A stretch of DNA of 44,446 bases from a virus: positions 1 through 44,446 of IMG/VR virus record IMGVR_UViG_3300009481_000023. The stretch is one strand, 5' to 3'. A model generated the notes under the pieces. The model ran no database searches. It had not been told where the DNA came from and was given only the letters and a program-made list of their open reading frames with translations. Positions 7,322-15,193 of the stretch are shown here, piece after piece. The translations under genes and the position numbers were made by a program. How positions within the stretch are numbered: position 1 is the first letter of the stretch; the number at the start of each line of letters is the position of its first letter.

Positions 7322-8955
7322 TAAATCTAGATTGCGGATGTCAGTTTGAACAAGACGATGAAGGTAGGATTATCTTCGGCACTGACATAACAAAAATGAA
7401 TATGGACTGCCCTAAAACTTGGGACTTAATATGCGAAGGAAATACGAAAGGTGTCTTTCAGCTTGAGTCTCAGCTTGGAAGATCTCTAGCAAAGCAAGCT
7501 AAACCAAGAAACATCGAAGAGCTGTCAGACCTAATCGCTATTATGCGTCCGGGATGTCTTGAGGCTGTAGTCAAAGGAAAGACTCTTACGATGCACTATA
7601 TCGACAGGAAGCACAAGGTTGACGCTGTCGAGTACTTCCATGAAGCTTTAGAGCCGATTCTTAAGAGCACTTACGGCATTCTTGTCTTCCAAGAACAAGC
7701 TATTCTTATTGCACAGCAAATAGCTGGCTTTGACTTGCAGGAAGCTGATATCCTTCGTAAGGCAATCGGTAAGAAGAAGGCTAGTGTCATGGCAGAAGTC
7801 AAGAAGTCTTTCATAGAAAAGTCTGAGGCAAAAGGTATTGTCACTAGAGAGGAAGCTGAGGAGATATTCTCTTGGATTGAAAAGTCTCAAAGATATTCTT
7901 TTAATAAATCTCATTCTGTCAGCTATGCCTATAATGCATATCTCACAGCATATGCTAAAGCTCACTTCCCACATGAATTCTTTACTTCTTACCTAAAGCA
8001 TGCAGTTGGAAAGCCAGACACATTTATTGAAGTTCAAGAACTTGTTAACAACGCAAAGATAATGGGCATCAACACAATGCCTCCTAGTATTATTCACATG
8101 AATGAAGAGTTCGAGCTTATTGAACAACATCCAAGATATGGTCTTACAAACGTAAAAGGAGTGGGTTCATCTGTATTTAAAAAGATGGTGAATTACATGG
8201 AGACTGAGGGAATAGATCCTAAAGCCTGCGACTGGTCTTGCTTTTTGATCTTAGTATCCCCCAAGGTTAATAAGAAGGCCTTTGAGAGCCTCATACTAGC
8301 CGGAGCGTTCGATTGTTTTAAAATTCCTAGATCTAAGATGCAGCATAATTTTAATGTAATTAAAGAGTTTAGCAAGAGGGAGATCTCTTGGTTAATTGAT
8401 TATAAAAAACAGAACTACGAGCTGAGCACAGAGCAATGTATACAGGCTATGATAGATGCATCTCAAGGCAAAGATAAGAATAGACCAATCTTTAGAAGAG
8501 ACAGATGTCCTATCGTTGAAGACTTGCTTCGATCATACAATGATCCCGGATATGAACTATTTGATTCTGCGTCTTGGCTTGCGAAACAAGAACAAGAACT
8601 GCTTGGTATAGCTTTAACATGCAACAAAGTAGATGAGTACAATACAGATAGGGCTAACTGCACCTGTAAGGAGTTTATTGACGGCTTCGAAAGTCAGTAT
8701 GGCCCTGTGATAGCAGTCCAGATAGAATCTGTAAGAGAATGGAAGATCAAGAAAGGGAAGGCCAAAGGCAAGAGTATGGGGTTCATAACAGCTGGTGATA
8801 CTAGCTGTATCCTAGACAACATTACTGCCTTCTCTGATGAATGGGAAAAGTATAAGAACTTGCTCTACGAAGGCAACACTGTTCTTCTAAGAGGAAGCAG
8901 AGACAAAAATAGAGGAAGTTTTTTGGTAAAAAGAGTTGAACAGCTAACAAGTTAG
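7318..8955 (+). CDS. dnaE: DNA polymerase III alpha subunit, C-terminal half (fingers, HhH, OB)
   Basis: This is the second half of the C-family polymerase. It starts in the linker after the palm and runs into GVFQLES, the fingers segment YIDRKH, EPILKSTYGILVFQEQ, and RYSFNKSHSVSYAY, all hallmarks of DnaE fingers. A helix-hairpin-helix region (YGLTNVKGVGSSVFKKM) follows, then an OB-like C-terminal domain (about residues 465-540). The gene has its own ATG in an ATGA overlap with the exonuclease. No intein Cys or His-Asn junction is visible at either end, so the halves probably associate non-covalently. The novel N-terminal 35 residues (INLDCGCQFEQDDEG...) have no counterpart I recognise in E. 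coli DnaE and may be an association segment. Confidence 0.9.
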   Translation: MINLDCGCQFEQDDEGRIIFGTDITKMNMDCPKTWDLICEGNTKGVFQLESQLGRSLAKQAKPRNIEELSDLIAIMRPGCLEAVVKGKTLTMHYIDRKHKVDAVEYFHEALEPILKSTYGILVFQEQAILIAQQIAGFDLQEADILRKAIGKKKASVMAEVKKSFIEKSEAKGIVTREEAEEIFSWIEKSQRYSFNKSHSVSYAYNAYLTAYAKAHFPHEFFTSYLKHAVGKPDTFIEVQELVNNAKIMGINTMPPSIIHMNEEFELIEQHPRYGLTNVKGVGSSVFKKMVNYMETEGIDPKACDWSCFLILVSPKVNKKAFESLILAGAFDCFKIPRSKMQHNFNVIKEFSKREISWLIDYKKQNYELSTEQCIQAMIDASQGKDKNRPIFRRDRCPIVEDLLRSYNDPGYELFDSASWLAKQEQELLGIALTCNKVDEYNTDRANCTCKEFIDGFESQYGPVIAVQIESVREWKIKKGKAKGKSMGFITAGDTSCILDNITAFSDEWEKYKNLLYEGNTVLLRGSRDKNRGSFLVKRVEQLTS

Positions 8956-8982
8956 TTTGAAAAGGACGATATAATATATTAT

Positions 8983-9429
8983 ATGGATGATTTAATAGAA
9001 AAGAACATGGGACTTGTTGTCTCTGTTGTGAACTCTTTCAATCCTAAGAGTAACACAGAGAAGGAAGATTATATACAAGCTGGCAGGATAGGACTTTGGA
9101 AAGCTCTAGAAAAGCATGATCCAGAGAAATCAGCTCTGTCTACCTTTGCTTGGAATCCGATACGATGGGAAATAATCAAGGAAATAAAAGCGATTAAATC
9201 TAATAGATATTTTTCTATCTCAGATGAAAAAACTCCTTACTATATTACTAAGGATACCCTTTGGGAACATTGTCCTGACAGCCTTTCTGTAGAGGAATCT
9301 GAGCTAATAGATCTTAGGAAAATGGGATATACTCTACAAGAAATAGCTGACATATTGGGTAGAGGAAGATCCTATGTTAAAAGAGTCGTATATCGTGCTA
9401 TACAAAAGATAAGAGAGTGTAATGAGTAA
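8983..9429 (+). CDS. Phage sigma-70-like factor
   Basis: This small sigma factor likely redirects host RNA polymerase to phage promoters. The N-terminal half resembles region 2: YIQAGRIGLWKALEKHDPEK followed by the aromatic STFAWNPIRWEII segment, which in sigma factors binds the core and melts the -10 element. The C-terminal part (about residues 105-145) is a region-4-type helix-turn-helix: MGYTLQEIADILGRGRSYVKRVVYRAIQ. At 148 residues it is shorter than host sigmas and similar in scale to compact ECF or T4 gp55-type factors. It sits after the replication genes, which would suit a switch to the tail genes on the other strand. The start has only a weak AAAGGA 16 bases upstream. Confidence 0.82.
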   Translation: MDDLIEKNMGLVVSVVNSFNPKSNTEKEDYIQAGRIGLWKALEKHDPEKSALSTFAWNPIRWEIIKEIKAIKSNRYFSISDEKTPYYITKDTLWEHCPDSLSVEESELIDLRKMGYTLQEIADILGRGRSYVKRVVYRAIQKIRECNE

Positions 9430-11068
9430 GAAAAGAGTATTATTTGTTAGTGAGTCTCATCACTTGGCATCTGGGTTTGGAACATATGCTAAGCAGGTTC
9501 TACCCAGACTAGCAGCGACCAATAAATATCATCTTGCTGAATTCGCGTCCTACGGAGATATTAATAGAATAGGGGACGTTCCTTGGGACTACTACAGCAA
9601 CACCCCAATCACAGAAGAAGAAAAGAATCTATATAATAGCCAGCAAGCAAATGCGTTTGGCATATGGAGATTCAATAGAGTAGTGTTGGACTTTAAGCCT
9701 GACATCGTTCTAACCTATAGAGATCCTTGGATGGACGAGTGGATAAAAGAGTCTCCTCTAAGAAAGTACTTCCATTGGCTATGGATGCCTACTGTTGACT
9801 CTTACCCCCAGAAGAGAAAATGGCTAGAGACATTCAAGTCGTGCGATGCTGTACTAGCATACTCGGAGTTTGGGGAAAAAGTGCTAGACAGGCAATCTGG
9901 AGGAACGATTAATACAATAGGTTGTGCCTCTCCAGCGATAGATCCAAAAGTCTACAAGCCCGTACAAGACAAGAAGAAGCATAAGTCGTCGTATGGACTT
10001 CCTGAAGATTGCTTTATAACTGGCACAGTTATGAGAAATCAGACGCGGAAACTCTTCATAGAGCTTATGAAATCTTTTAGAATGTTTCTAGACAATGCTC
10101 CGAAAGAGATAGCAGAGAAATCATTTTTATATCTGCACACAAGCTATCCAGAAAAGGGCGGCTGGGATATAGAAGATGGAATAATGAGCAATGGACTTTC
10201 TAATAATGTCCTTTGCACGTATGTTTGCAGGGGATGTTCTCACTGGGAGCCGTCTAGATATAAAGGTCCAGTGAAAAAATGTAGCAAATGCGGACAAAGA
10301 AATGCATTCATGCCCAATGTTGGTCACGGGATAAGCATAGAGGAGCTCATAAATGTATACAATTTATTTGACCTATATGTACAGTATGCTATCTGTGAAG
10401 GGTTTGGTATGCCACAAGTGGAGGCAGCTTGCTGCGGAGTCCCTGTAGCAGCTGTTGACTACAGCGCTATGGAAGACGTTGTGAGACATACTAATGGATA
10501 TCCTATAAGAATTAAAAAGATGTTTAGGGAGCTCAATACTAACGCAGAGAGAGCTTATCCAGACAACGAGCACTTGGCAGAGATATTACAACATCATTTT
10601 TCTCATGATGACAACTATAGAAAAGAGAGGTCTTCTCAGGCTAGGGAAGGAGCAATGAGAAGATATGACTGGGATGCAACAGCTAAAGTATGGGAAAATT
10701 ATATAGACTCTTATAAGCCTATAGCAGAGCAAGGAAAGTGGGATCTGCCTATAGAGCAGTCAGATATTCCTGATCAAATTCCTCAAGGAATGTCTTACGA
10801 ACACTTTGTAAAATGGTGCTTTGCAGAGCTAATAAGAAGCCCAGAAAGAGTTAACTCATATGATGCACAAAAATACCTTGCTAGCCTAGACTTTGGATGC
10901 TTTATAGATGGATCATATGGGCCTCAATTAGAACCATTCAATGTTGATATTATGTTTAATATATTCAAGACAAGAGCTCAAGACAAAAATATACTAGAAC
11001 AGCTGAGGACAGGTGTCTTGGAAGCTGCCCCAATGACATTCTTGAAAAAAGGAAGAATGGATGATTAA
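9422..11068 (+). CDS. GT4-type glycosyltransferase with inserted zinc ribbon
   Basis: This GT-B fold retaining glycosyltransferase would move a sugar from a nucleotide donor to an unknown acceptor. The N-terminal half opens with VLFVSESHHLASGFGTYAKQV, a glycine-rich loop typical of group 1 transferases. The C-terminal half carries the E-x7-E motif (E326 to E334 in EGFGMPQVEAACCGVPV) that binds the donor. An unusual insertion holds two Cys pairs, C269-x2-C272 and C287-x2-C290, probably a zinc ribbon. A C-terminal extension of about 120 residues is unassigned. It overlaps the sigma gene by 8 bases and heads an eight-gene glycan cassette. Targets could be virion proteins, phage DNA or the host surface; the sequence does not say which. 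Confidence 0.85.
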   Translation: MSKKRVLFVSESHHLASGFGTYAKQVLPRLAATNKYHLAEFASYGDINRIGDVPWDYYSNTPITEEEKNLYNSQQANAFGIWRFNRVVLDFKPDIVLTYRDPWMDEWIKESPLRKYFHWLWMPTVDSYPQKRKWLETFKSCDAVLAYSEFGEKVLDRQSGGTINTIGCASPAIDPKVYKPVQDKKKHKSSYGLPEDCFITGTVMRNQTRKLFIELMKSFRMFLDNAPKEIAEKSFLYLHTSYPEKGGWDIEDGIMSNGLSNNVLCTYVCRGCSHWEPSRYKGPVKKCSKCGQRNAFMPNVGHGISIEELINVYNLFDLYVQYAICEGFGMPQVEAACCGVPVAAVDYSAMEDVVRHTNGYPIRIKKMFRELNTNAERAYPDNEHLAEILQHHFSHDDNYRKERSSQAREGAMRRYDWDATAKVWENYIDSYKPIAEQGKWDLPIEQSDIPDQIPQGMSYEHFVKWCFAELIRSPERVNSYDAQKYLASLDFGCFIDGSYGPQLEPFNVDIMFNIFKTRAQDKNILEQLRTGVLEAAPMTFLKKGRMDD

Positions 11069-12059
11069 GTCAGTTACAATATCGCCCTATGAGAGCAACT
11101 CAGAAATTGGAGTTAAGTCTAGGTCTTTAGTCAAAGACCTGTCTTCCTGCGAGAATATTAATAACACAAATTGTTCTATCTATGACAGGCAAGTTGAGGT
11201 TAGTGGTATACACGAATTACCAATCGAGAATCCAGACTTATGCATACAGTATGTCAATTATGAAAACTTTGTTAAAACAAAATATACGAATGTTGGAATA
11301 TTTGAGCCTACACTAAAAGGAGTCATAGAACAAGAAAATTTTCTTAGACTTCTAGACAAGATAGTTGTCCGAAGTCACTCTCAGAAAAAGACTATACCAA
11401 AGCCGTTGAGAAAAAATGTCTTGGTTGCTAGGCCAACAGTAGCTAAAGCCCCTAGACAATCTAGCATGAAGCACATAACAAAAAACACATGCTTTCTTAC
11501 TTCTTCATTGGGCGAGTACACTAATTTAGAAGTTGTTATTCGTGCGTATCTAAGTTCGTTTACATCAAGCGACAATGTCGTACTTAACGTACTATCAGAC
11601 TCTCCCCAAGAACTAGTGTCATTTATAAACACGATTAAAGAGGGTATCAATGTCTTTACCAAAGTAGATTTATACCCAACTATAGCGATATATAATGATA
11701 ATAGTGTTTACGAAAAGTCGAATTGTTTCATAGATGCGACTATGGATTATTCAATATCACTGCCAACCATGATCTCAACATCTTATGCAAGTCCTATAAT
11801 CACTTGTAACCACGACGGTATATTCGAGTGGCTTGATGAAAAGTATTGCTACTTAGTTAAGTCATCTGAAGGTAGAAGGTCCTCACATCTTATTGGGAAT
11901 ATTCCTAACGAGCTACACTTAGCTGAAACCATGAAGAGAGTTGTAAACAATAAGAAAGAGTTTAGGAATAAGCAAGAGATGATGATAAGATCAGGCTATA
12001 AAAGTTTTTACTACAAACATAATAAAAGTGTTGGAGATGTAATATGTTCCATGTGCTAG
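11061..12059 (+). CDS. Divergent GT-B glycosyltransferase-like protein
   Basis: This 332-residue protein follows the GT4 gene with an 8-base overlap. The second half looks like the donor-binding half of a GT-B enzyme: a strand-turn CFLTSSLGEYTNLEVVIRAYL, then VLNVLSD, then a PTMISTSYASPIITCNHDGIFEWL segment in the place where GT4 proteins carry the E-x7-E loop, and a C-terminal helix pair (ETMKRVVNNKKEFRNKQEMM). The catalytic glutamates are not obvious, so it may be inactive or a partner subunit. The N-terminal half (YDRQVEVSGIHELPIENPDLCIQYVNYENF) also reads like a GT-B N-domain. Assignment rests on fold-like pattern and location. Confidence 0.6.
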   Translation: MIKSVTISPYESNSEIGVKSRSLVKDLSSCENINNTNCSIYDRQVEVSGIHELPIENPDLCIQYVNYENFVKTKYTNVGIFEPTLKGVIEQENFLRLLDKIVVRSHSQKKTIPKPLRKNVLVARPTVAKAPRQSSMKHITKNTCFLTSSLGEYTNLEVVIRAYLSSFTSSDNVVLNVLSDSPQELVSFINTIKEGINVFTKVDLYPTIAIYNDNSVYEKSNCFIDATMDYSISLPTMISTSYASPIITCNHDGIFEWLDEKYCYLVKSSEGRRSSHLIGNIPNELHLAETMKRVVNNKKEFRNKQEMMIRSGYKSFYYKHNKSVGDVICSMC

Positions 12060-12910
12060 ATAGACTAAACAAAAGAACGAATACAAAAGTATGCAATATA
12101 CTTCTATTCCAAAGCGGCTATGAGGAATACTGCAAGGAGCTTTGCGATATTGAGGATGTTAATATATATGTACATAGTCCAAGCAGTTGGGGTTTGCCAC
12201 TAGAGTCTTGCCCTTCCAACCTTTTATTTATACAACAAACATCATCGCCTATGGTTGGTACGTTTGACAAAATGATTTGTGTTGGAACTGCCGAAGAGAT
12301 GAAGATGGCAAAACAGCTTCAGCAAAGATTTGGTATAGATCTAATATGCGTTCATAACAGTAGTGAGCAAAATTATTGCCCAAGACCATTTACTTTTAAT
12401 GTAAAGGAAAAAGTTGAATACTCTTCACAGGTAGAGGTCTCTATGCTTCCATTTTTTGGAAGAGAGGGGAGCATCACTATACCTCCTGTATACAAAGATA
12501 CTCCGTCTGAAAACAAGAATGAATCTGTTTGTATTTTTCAACATGCCCCAGCTAATATAATTGCAGCTTTTTCTTCGGCATCCAAAGTTCAAACATTGTT
12601 GGAATTCAACCCTGACAACTTAGTATCATCTAAGGTATTTTTAGATACTATCGTAGGGCTGACACCACACCTTATAAAGGCGCTGACCTTTGGCTGCATA
12701 CCAGTCTTACCCTACTCGGTAGAAGCAGAAAGGCTGTTGGGTGATAAGGGATACTTTTATAATGGTTATGAAGACTTGTCAGAATTAATTCAAGAGGCTA
12801 TGTCAAGTAATATTTCACAATATGAGATCAGAGATTTAGCCTCAAAGTGCTTCACAAGCAAAGAAGATTTTATTAATAAATGGGAATATGTTTTAGGAAG
12901 AAGTTCGTAA
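12044..12910 (+). CDS. Divergent glycosyltransferase-like protein
   Basis: This 288-residue protein overlaps its upstream neighbour by 16 bases. Its last 90 residues resemble the end of a GT-B transferase: LTPHLIKALTFGCIPVLPYS is the usual 'prominent protein then substitute location' loop, followed by ERLLGDKGYFYNGYEDLSEL and a helix. The N-terminal part has alternating strand and helix segments (ICVGTAEEMKMAKQLQQRFG). No clear catalytic residue can be named. It could act with the neighbouring GT-like proteins as a multi-step sugar pathway, or as a binding partner; both are inference from the gene cluster. Confidence 0.55.
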   Translation: MFHVLDRLNKRTNTKVCNILLFQSGYEEYCKELCDIEDVNIYVHSPSSWGLPLESCPSNLLFIQQTSSPMVGTFDKMICVGTAEEMKMAKQLQQRFGIDLICVHNSSEQNYCPRPFTFNVKEKVEYSSQVEVSMLPFFGREGSITIPPVYKDTPSENKNESVCIFQHAPANIIAAFSSASKVQTLLEFNPDNLVSSKVFLDTIVGLTPHLIKALTFGCIPVLPYSVEAERLLGDKGYFYNGYEDLSELIQEAMSSNISQYEIRDLASKCFTSKEDFINKWEYVLGRSS

Positions 12911-12911
12911 T

Positions 12912-13328
12912 ATGAGACTATTTGTTTTCTGCGATGAGAATCGCCCAGTTGTTCCGGGAACCCTATCGGATGTTGATATTTGTCAAAATGCGGATATCTC
13001 AGAAAAGCCAGACTACTTTTATTCAAGTATAGAGGCATATGGATTTTTAGAGACATCTCCGTATGACGATTCTTTGCAGCAGCTTATGAACAAAGTTGGA
13101 AAAAGTGGAACACTAAAAGTTCAAGGAATAGACATTTATCAGGCTATAAACAATATGACCAGAGGAGAAATTACATCAAATGACTTTTCTTCGCTGGTCG
13201 TTAGGAATAAATCTAGGTGTGTTAGCCTGCATGAACTAACAGCAAGAGTGTCTGACAACCAAGAGTTTCAAATTCAATATGCCGGATTATCCGGTTTTCA
13301 CTACATCTTAGAGGCAAAAAGAATATGA
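12912..13328 (+). CDS. Hypothetical protein in glycan cassette
   Basis: I do not recognise this 138-residue protein. It starts one base after the upstream stop and overlaps the next gene by four bases, so it is almost certainly expressed with the cassette. The chain is mixed alpha/beta, slightly acidic, with no membrane segment. The segment SIEAYGFLETSPYDDSLQQL, then VGKSGTLKVQGIDIYQAINN, reads like part of a methyltransferase-type fold (the GTLKVQGIDIYQ strand resembles class I SAM-dependent enzymes in phage glycan clusters), but the glycine-rich SAM-binding loop is missing. Function unassigned. Confidence 0.5.
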   Translation: MRLFVFCDENRPVVPGTLSDVDICQNADISEKPDYFYSSIEAYGFLETSPYDDSLQQLMNKVGKSGTLKVQGIDIYQAINNMTRGEITSNDFSSLVVRNKSRCVSLHELTARVSDNQEFQIQYAGLSGFHYILEAKRI

Positions 13329-14140
13329 TAAATCAAGTACATACAAGTTGTAAAGATTGTGCTTTCTCTGTGTATTCGGACAAGACACAAACAGGATGCT
13401 CTGCTGGCATGCTAGACAAATATAAGAATGCAGGCGCTGAAGTTGTAGAAGTTTATGATGATAGCGATAAAGAATTTTTTGTTATAAACAATAAACTATG
13501 CACGCATCACAGAGACAAAGAATGGGCTAAGCAGTATACAAAGTCTGAACTAATGAATATTGTAGAATCTCAGACGAAGAGCCCATATCAAGTTATGTTG
13601 CTCTTGCATCAAGACTCTACACTAGATGACTTGGATTTAACACTAGAGTCACTAGTAAAGCAGTTCAATCCTCCGAATATTGTTTCTGTTATAAGTATGA
13701 AGAAAACTGAGTCCATCTATAAACTTAACATGGAAATAGAGGCAATCTTAAAAAAGCATGAGGATAAGGTAGACTGGAGAATACAAAATATTTTAGATGT
13801 CGAGACAACAGATCGGCAAGCTATTGACTTAGCTGTGGATGGAACCTACTTTAAATATGCTTTCCCTTACTATATCGTGTTCTCTTGTGGTTTTCAAGTG
13901 CCCGAGGATTTTACGCAAGAGATACACGAGTCTATAATCATTGATGCCAAGCAGCCTGTATACTGCCATCCTGTAGATGAAAGTCTAAACGGAATGTTAG
14001 TCAATAGACTTCTCCATAGAAAACATACCGGCAATGCATTCAATGTACATATAGAAGATAAGCTCCTTGAGTTCGAAGAGGATGCTGAAAACTATATCTA
14101 TAAGATAGAAGAGATATGTCCGAGCATGATCCAAAAGTAG
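13325..14140 (+). CDS. GT-A-like protein with N-terminal Cys cluster
   Basis: This 271-residue protein has an N-terminal module with C-x2-C, a third Cys in QTGCSAG and a fourth in NKLCTHH, probably binding a metal or Fe-S cluster; the order CKDC...TQTGC...LC looks like a recurrent phage motif that I recall but cannot verify. From about residue 90 it shows a GT-A-like pattern: YQVMLLLHQDSTLDDLDLTL, then a helix, then YYIVFSCGFQVPEDF in the position where family 2 transferases carry the D-x-D loop, here without the Asp pair. A degenerate or unusual glycosyltransferase is the best guess. It overlaps both neighbours. Confidence 0.55.
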   Translation: MINQVHTSCKDCAFSVYSDKTQTGCSAGMLDKYKNAGAEVVEVYDDSDKEFFVINNKLCTHHRDKEWAKQYTKSELMNIVESQTKSPYQVMLLLHQDSTLDDLDLTLESLVKQFNPPNIVSVISMKKTESIYKLNMEIEAILKKHEDKVDWRIQNILDVETTDRQAIDLAVDGTYFKYAFPYYIVFSCGFQVPEDFTQEIHESIIIDAKQPVYCHPVDESLNGMLVNRLLHRKHTGNAFNVHIEDKLLEFEEDAENYIYKIEEICPSMIQK

Positions 14141-14499
14141 TATTTACATATGCTAAAATGAAACAACCAGAGCAAGACTATGATAATTTTGAAGGCTGGA
14201 TAAATGTGGATGGACGATCAAGTTTTCAAAATGAGATATATTCTATAGATACTGACATATTTGGTATAGTTCCTAAAGGTCTAGACTTTGCGCACAGTAA
14301 AGTTGTAAAGATGATAGTGGATATATTCCAACAGATTGACGGATTAAAATACCTTGTGTCTGAAGAGGCATATGATTCCAAGAAAGCTTTTTTTATGAAT
14401 AAAAGATTAGCCGACAAAGATGGAAACGGTATACACTTTAACTTTTCAGAAGAAAAAGATGTTGTGACTGCAAAGGGACTGTTTAAATCAGATGGCTAA
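14116..14499 (+). CDS. Hypothetical protein in glycan cassette
   Basis: This 127-residue protein is unrecognised. The gene overlaps the upstream frame by 25 bases and the downstream nucleotidyltransferase by 8, in keeping with the coupled layout of the cassette. The sequence is mixed alpha/beta with aromatic strands (NFEGWINVDGRSSFQNEI) and a C-terminal beta-like part (GIHFNFSEEKDVVTAKGLF). There are no Cys pairs, membrane segments or nucleotide-binding loops. The N-terminal KVVFTYAKMKQPEQDY could start a Rossmann strand. Function unknown; association with sugar transfer is by location only. Confidence 0.5.
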   Translation: MSEHDPKVVFTYAKMKQPEQDYDNFEGWINVDGRSSFQNEIYSIDTDIFGIVPKGLDFAHSKVVKMIVDIFQQIDGLKYLVSEEAYDSKKAFFMNKRLADKDGNGIHFNFSEEKDVVTAKGLFKSDG

Positions 14500-15193
14500 A
14501 CATAAAATAAAAGCAGAGGAAAAGGATACCCTTACTGTTATCATACCTGCAGCGGGAGAGGGTCGTAGAATGAAGAGCTATGGCCCCAAGTCTCTTATCG
14601 AATTAGGTAAAAGCAATATATTGCAAAGACAAATTAGAATAGTAGAAAAAGTTTTAGGATCAGTAGAGTTTATAATAGTAGCAGGATTTGAATGTGATAA
14701 GCTCATGGATTCATGCCCAGAGTACTTCATAAAGCTTGAAAATGAAAATTACTCGATTACGAATGTCTCTAGAAGCCTGTCTATCGCTCTAAGATCAGTC
14801 AAGACCGAAAGAGTGCTGATAATCTATGGCGATCTTGTCTTCAATGAGCAAGCGTTATCAAAAATGGATTTTTCAACTAGCTCTACGTCAGCAAGCCTTG
14901 ACCAAGAAAGGAATAATGAAGTAGGATGCATATTCGATAATGAAAAAAATATAGTAAACATGATGTACGATTTAGAAACAAAATGGAATCAGATAATATA
15001 CCTACAAGGCAGAGAACTAGAAATATTCAAGAAAGAGTGCCAGAACAGAAGCAACAAGAAAAAATTTGGCTTCGAAATAATAAATAAGGTTGTTGATGCT
15101 GGTGGAAAAATAAAATGCATAGTTGACAAATCAATAAGTGTTGTTGACATAGACACGTCCAAGGATCTAATAAGAGCGAATAATATAAAATGA
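14492..15193 (+). CDS. Sugar-phosphate (or choline-phosphate) nucleotidyltransferase
   Basis: This enzyme probably activates a sugar phosphate or related compound with an NTP, making the donor used by the neighbouring transferases. The N-terminus has the signature of the NTP_transferase superfamily: VIIPAAGEGRRMKSYGPKSLIEL, with the G-x-G-x-R-M loop and the PKSL lysine. A metal-binding strand IIYGDLVFN (Asp near residue 110) follows. At 233 residues with no left-handed beta-helix tail it resembles short LicC/RmlA-type enzymes. Which substrate is activated cannot be told. It overlaps both neighbours by a few bases and is the clearest evidence that the cassette makes or uses nucleotide-linked metabolites. 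Confidence 0.8.
   Translation: MAKHKIKAEEKDTLTVIIPAAGEGRRMKSYGPKSLIELGKSNILQRQIRIVEKVLGSVEFIIVAGFECDKLMDSCPEYFIKLENENYSITNVSRSLSIALRSVKTERVLIIYGDLVFNEQALSKMDFSTSSTSASLDQERNNEVGCIFDNEKNIVNMMYDLETKWNQIIYLQGRELEIFKKECQNRSNKKKFGFEIINKVVDAGGKIKCIVDKSISVVDIDTSKDLIRANNIK

Noticed and set aside
6500-7330. Simple sequencing frameshift in dnaE
   Set aside because: The gap is about 780 bases and encodes a full exonuclease and a zinc ribbon with their own start and stop overlaps; a frameshift would not produce that.
6440-7420. Split intein or ordinary intein at the polymerase break
   Set aside because: The cyanobacterial split-intein site lies just before FNKSHS, which is intact inside the second gene here. 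Neither end shows an intein-type Cys start or His-Asn end, and the gap holds independent genes.
8957-8982. Promoter upstream of the sigma gene (TATAAT at 8970-8975)
   Set aside because: The -10-like box is perfect, but no -35 box lies at 16-18 bases; AT-rich DNA can give this by chance, so it is not listed as a feature.
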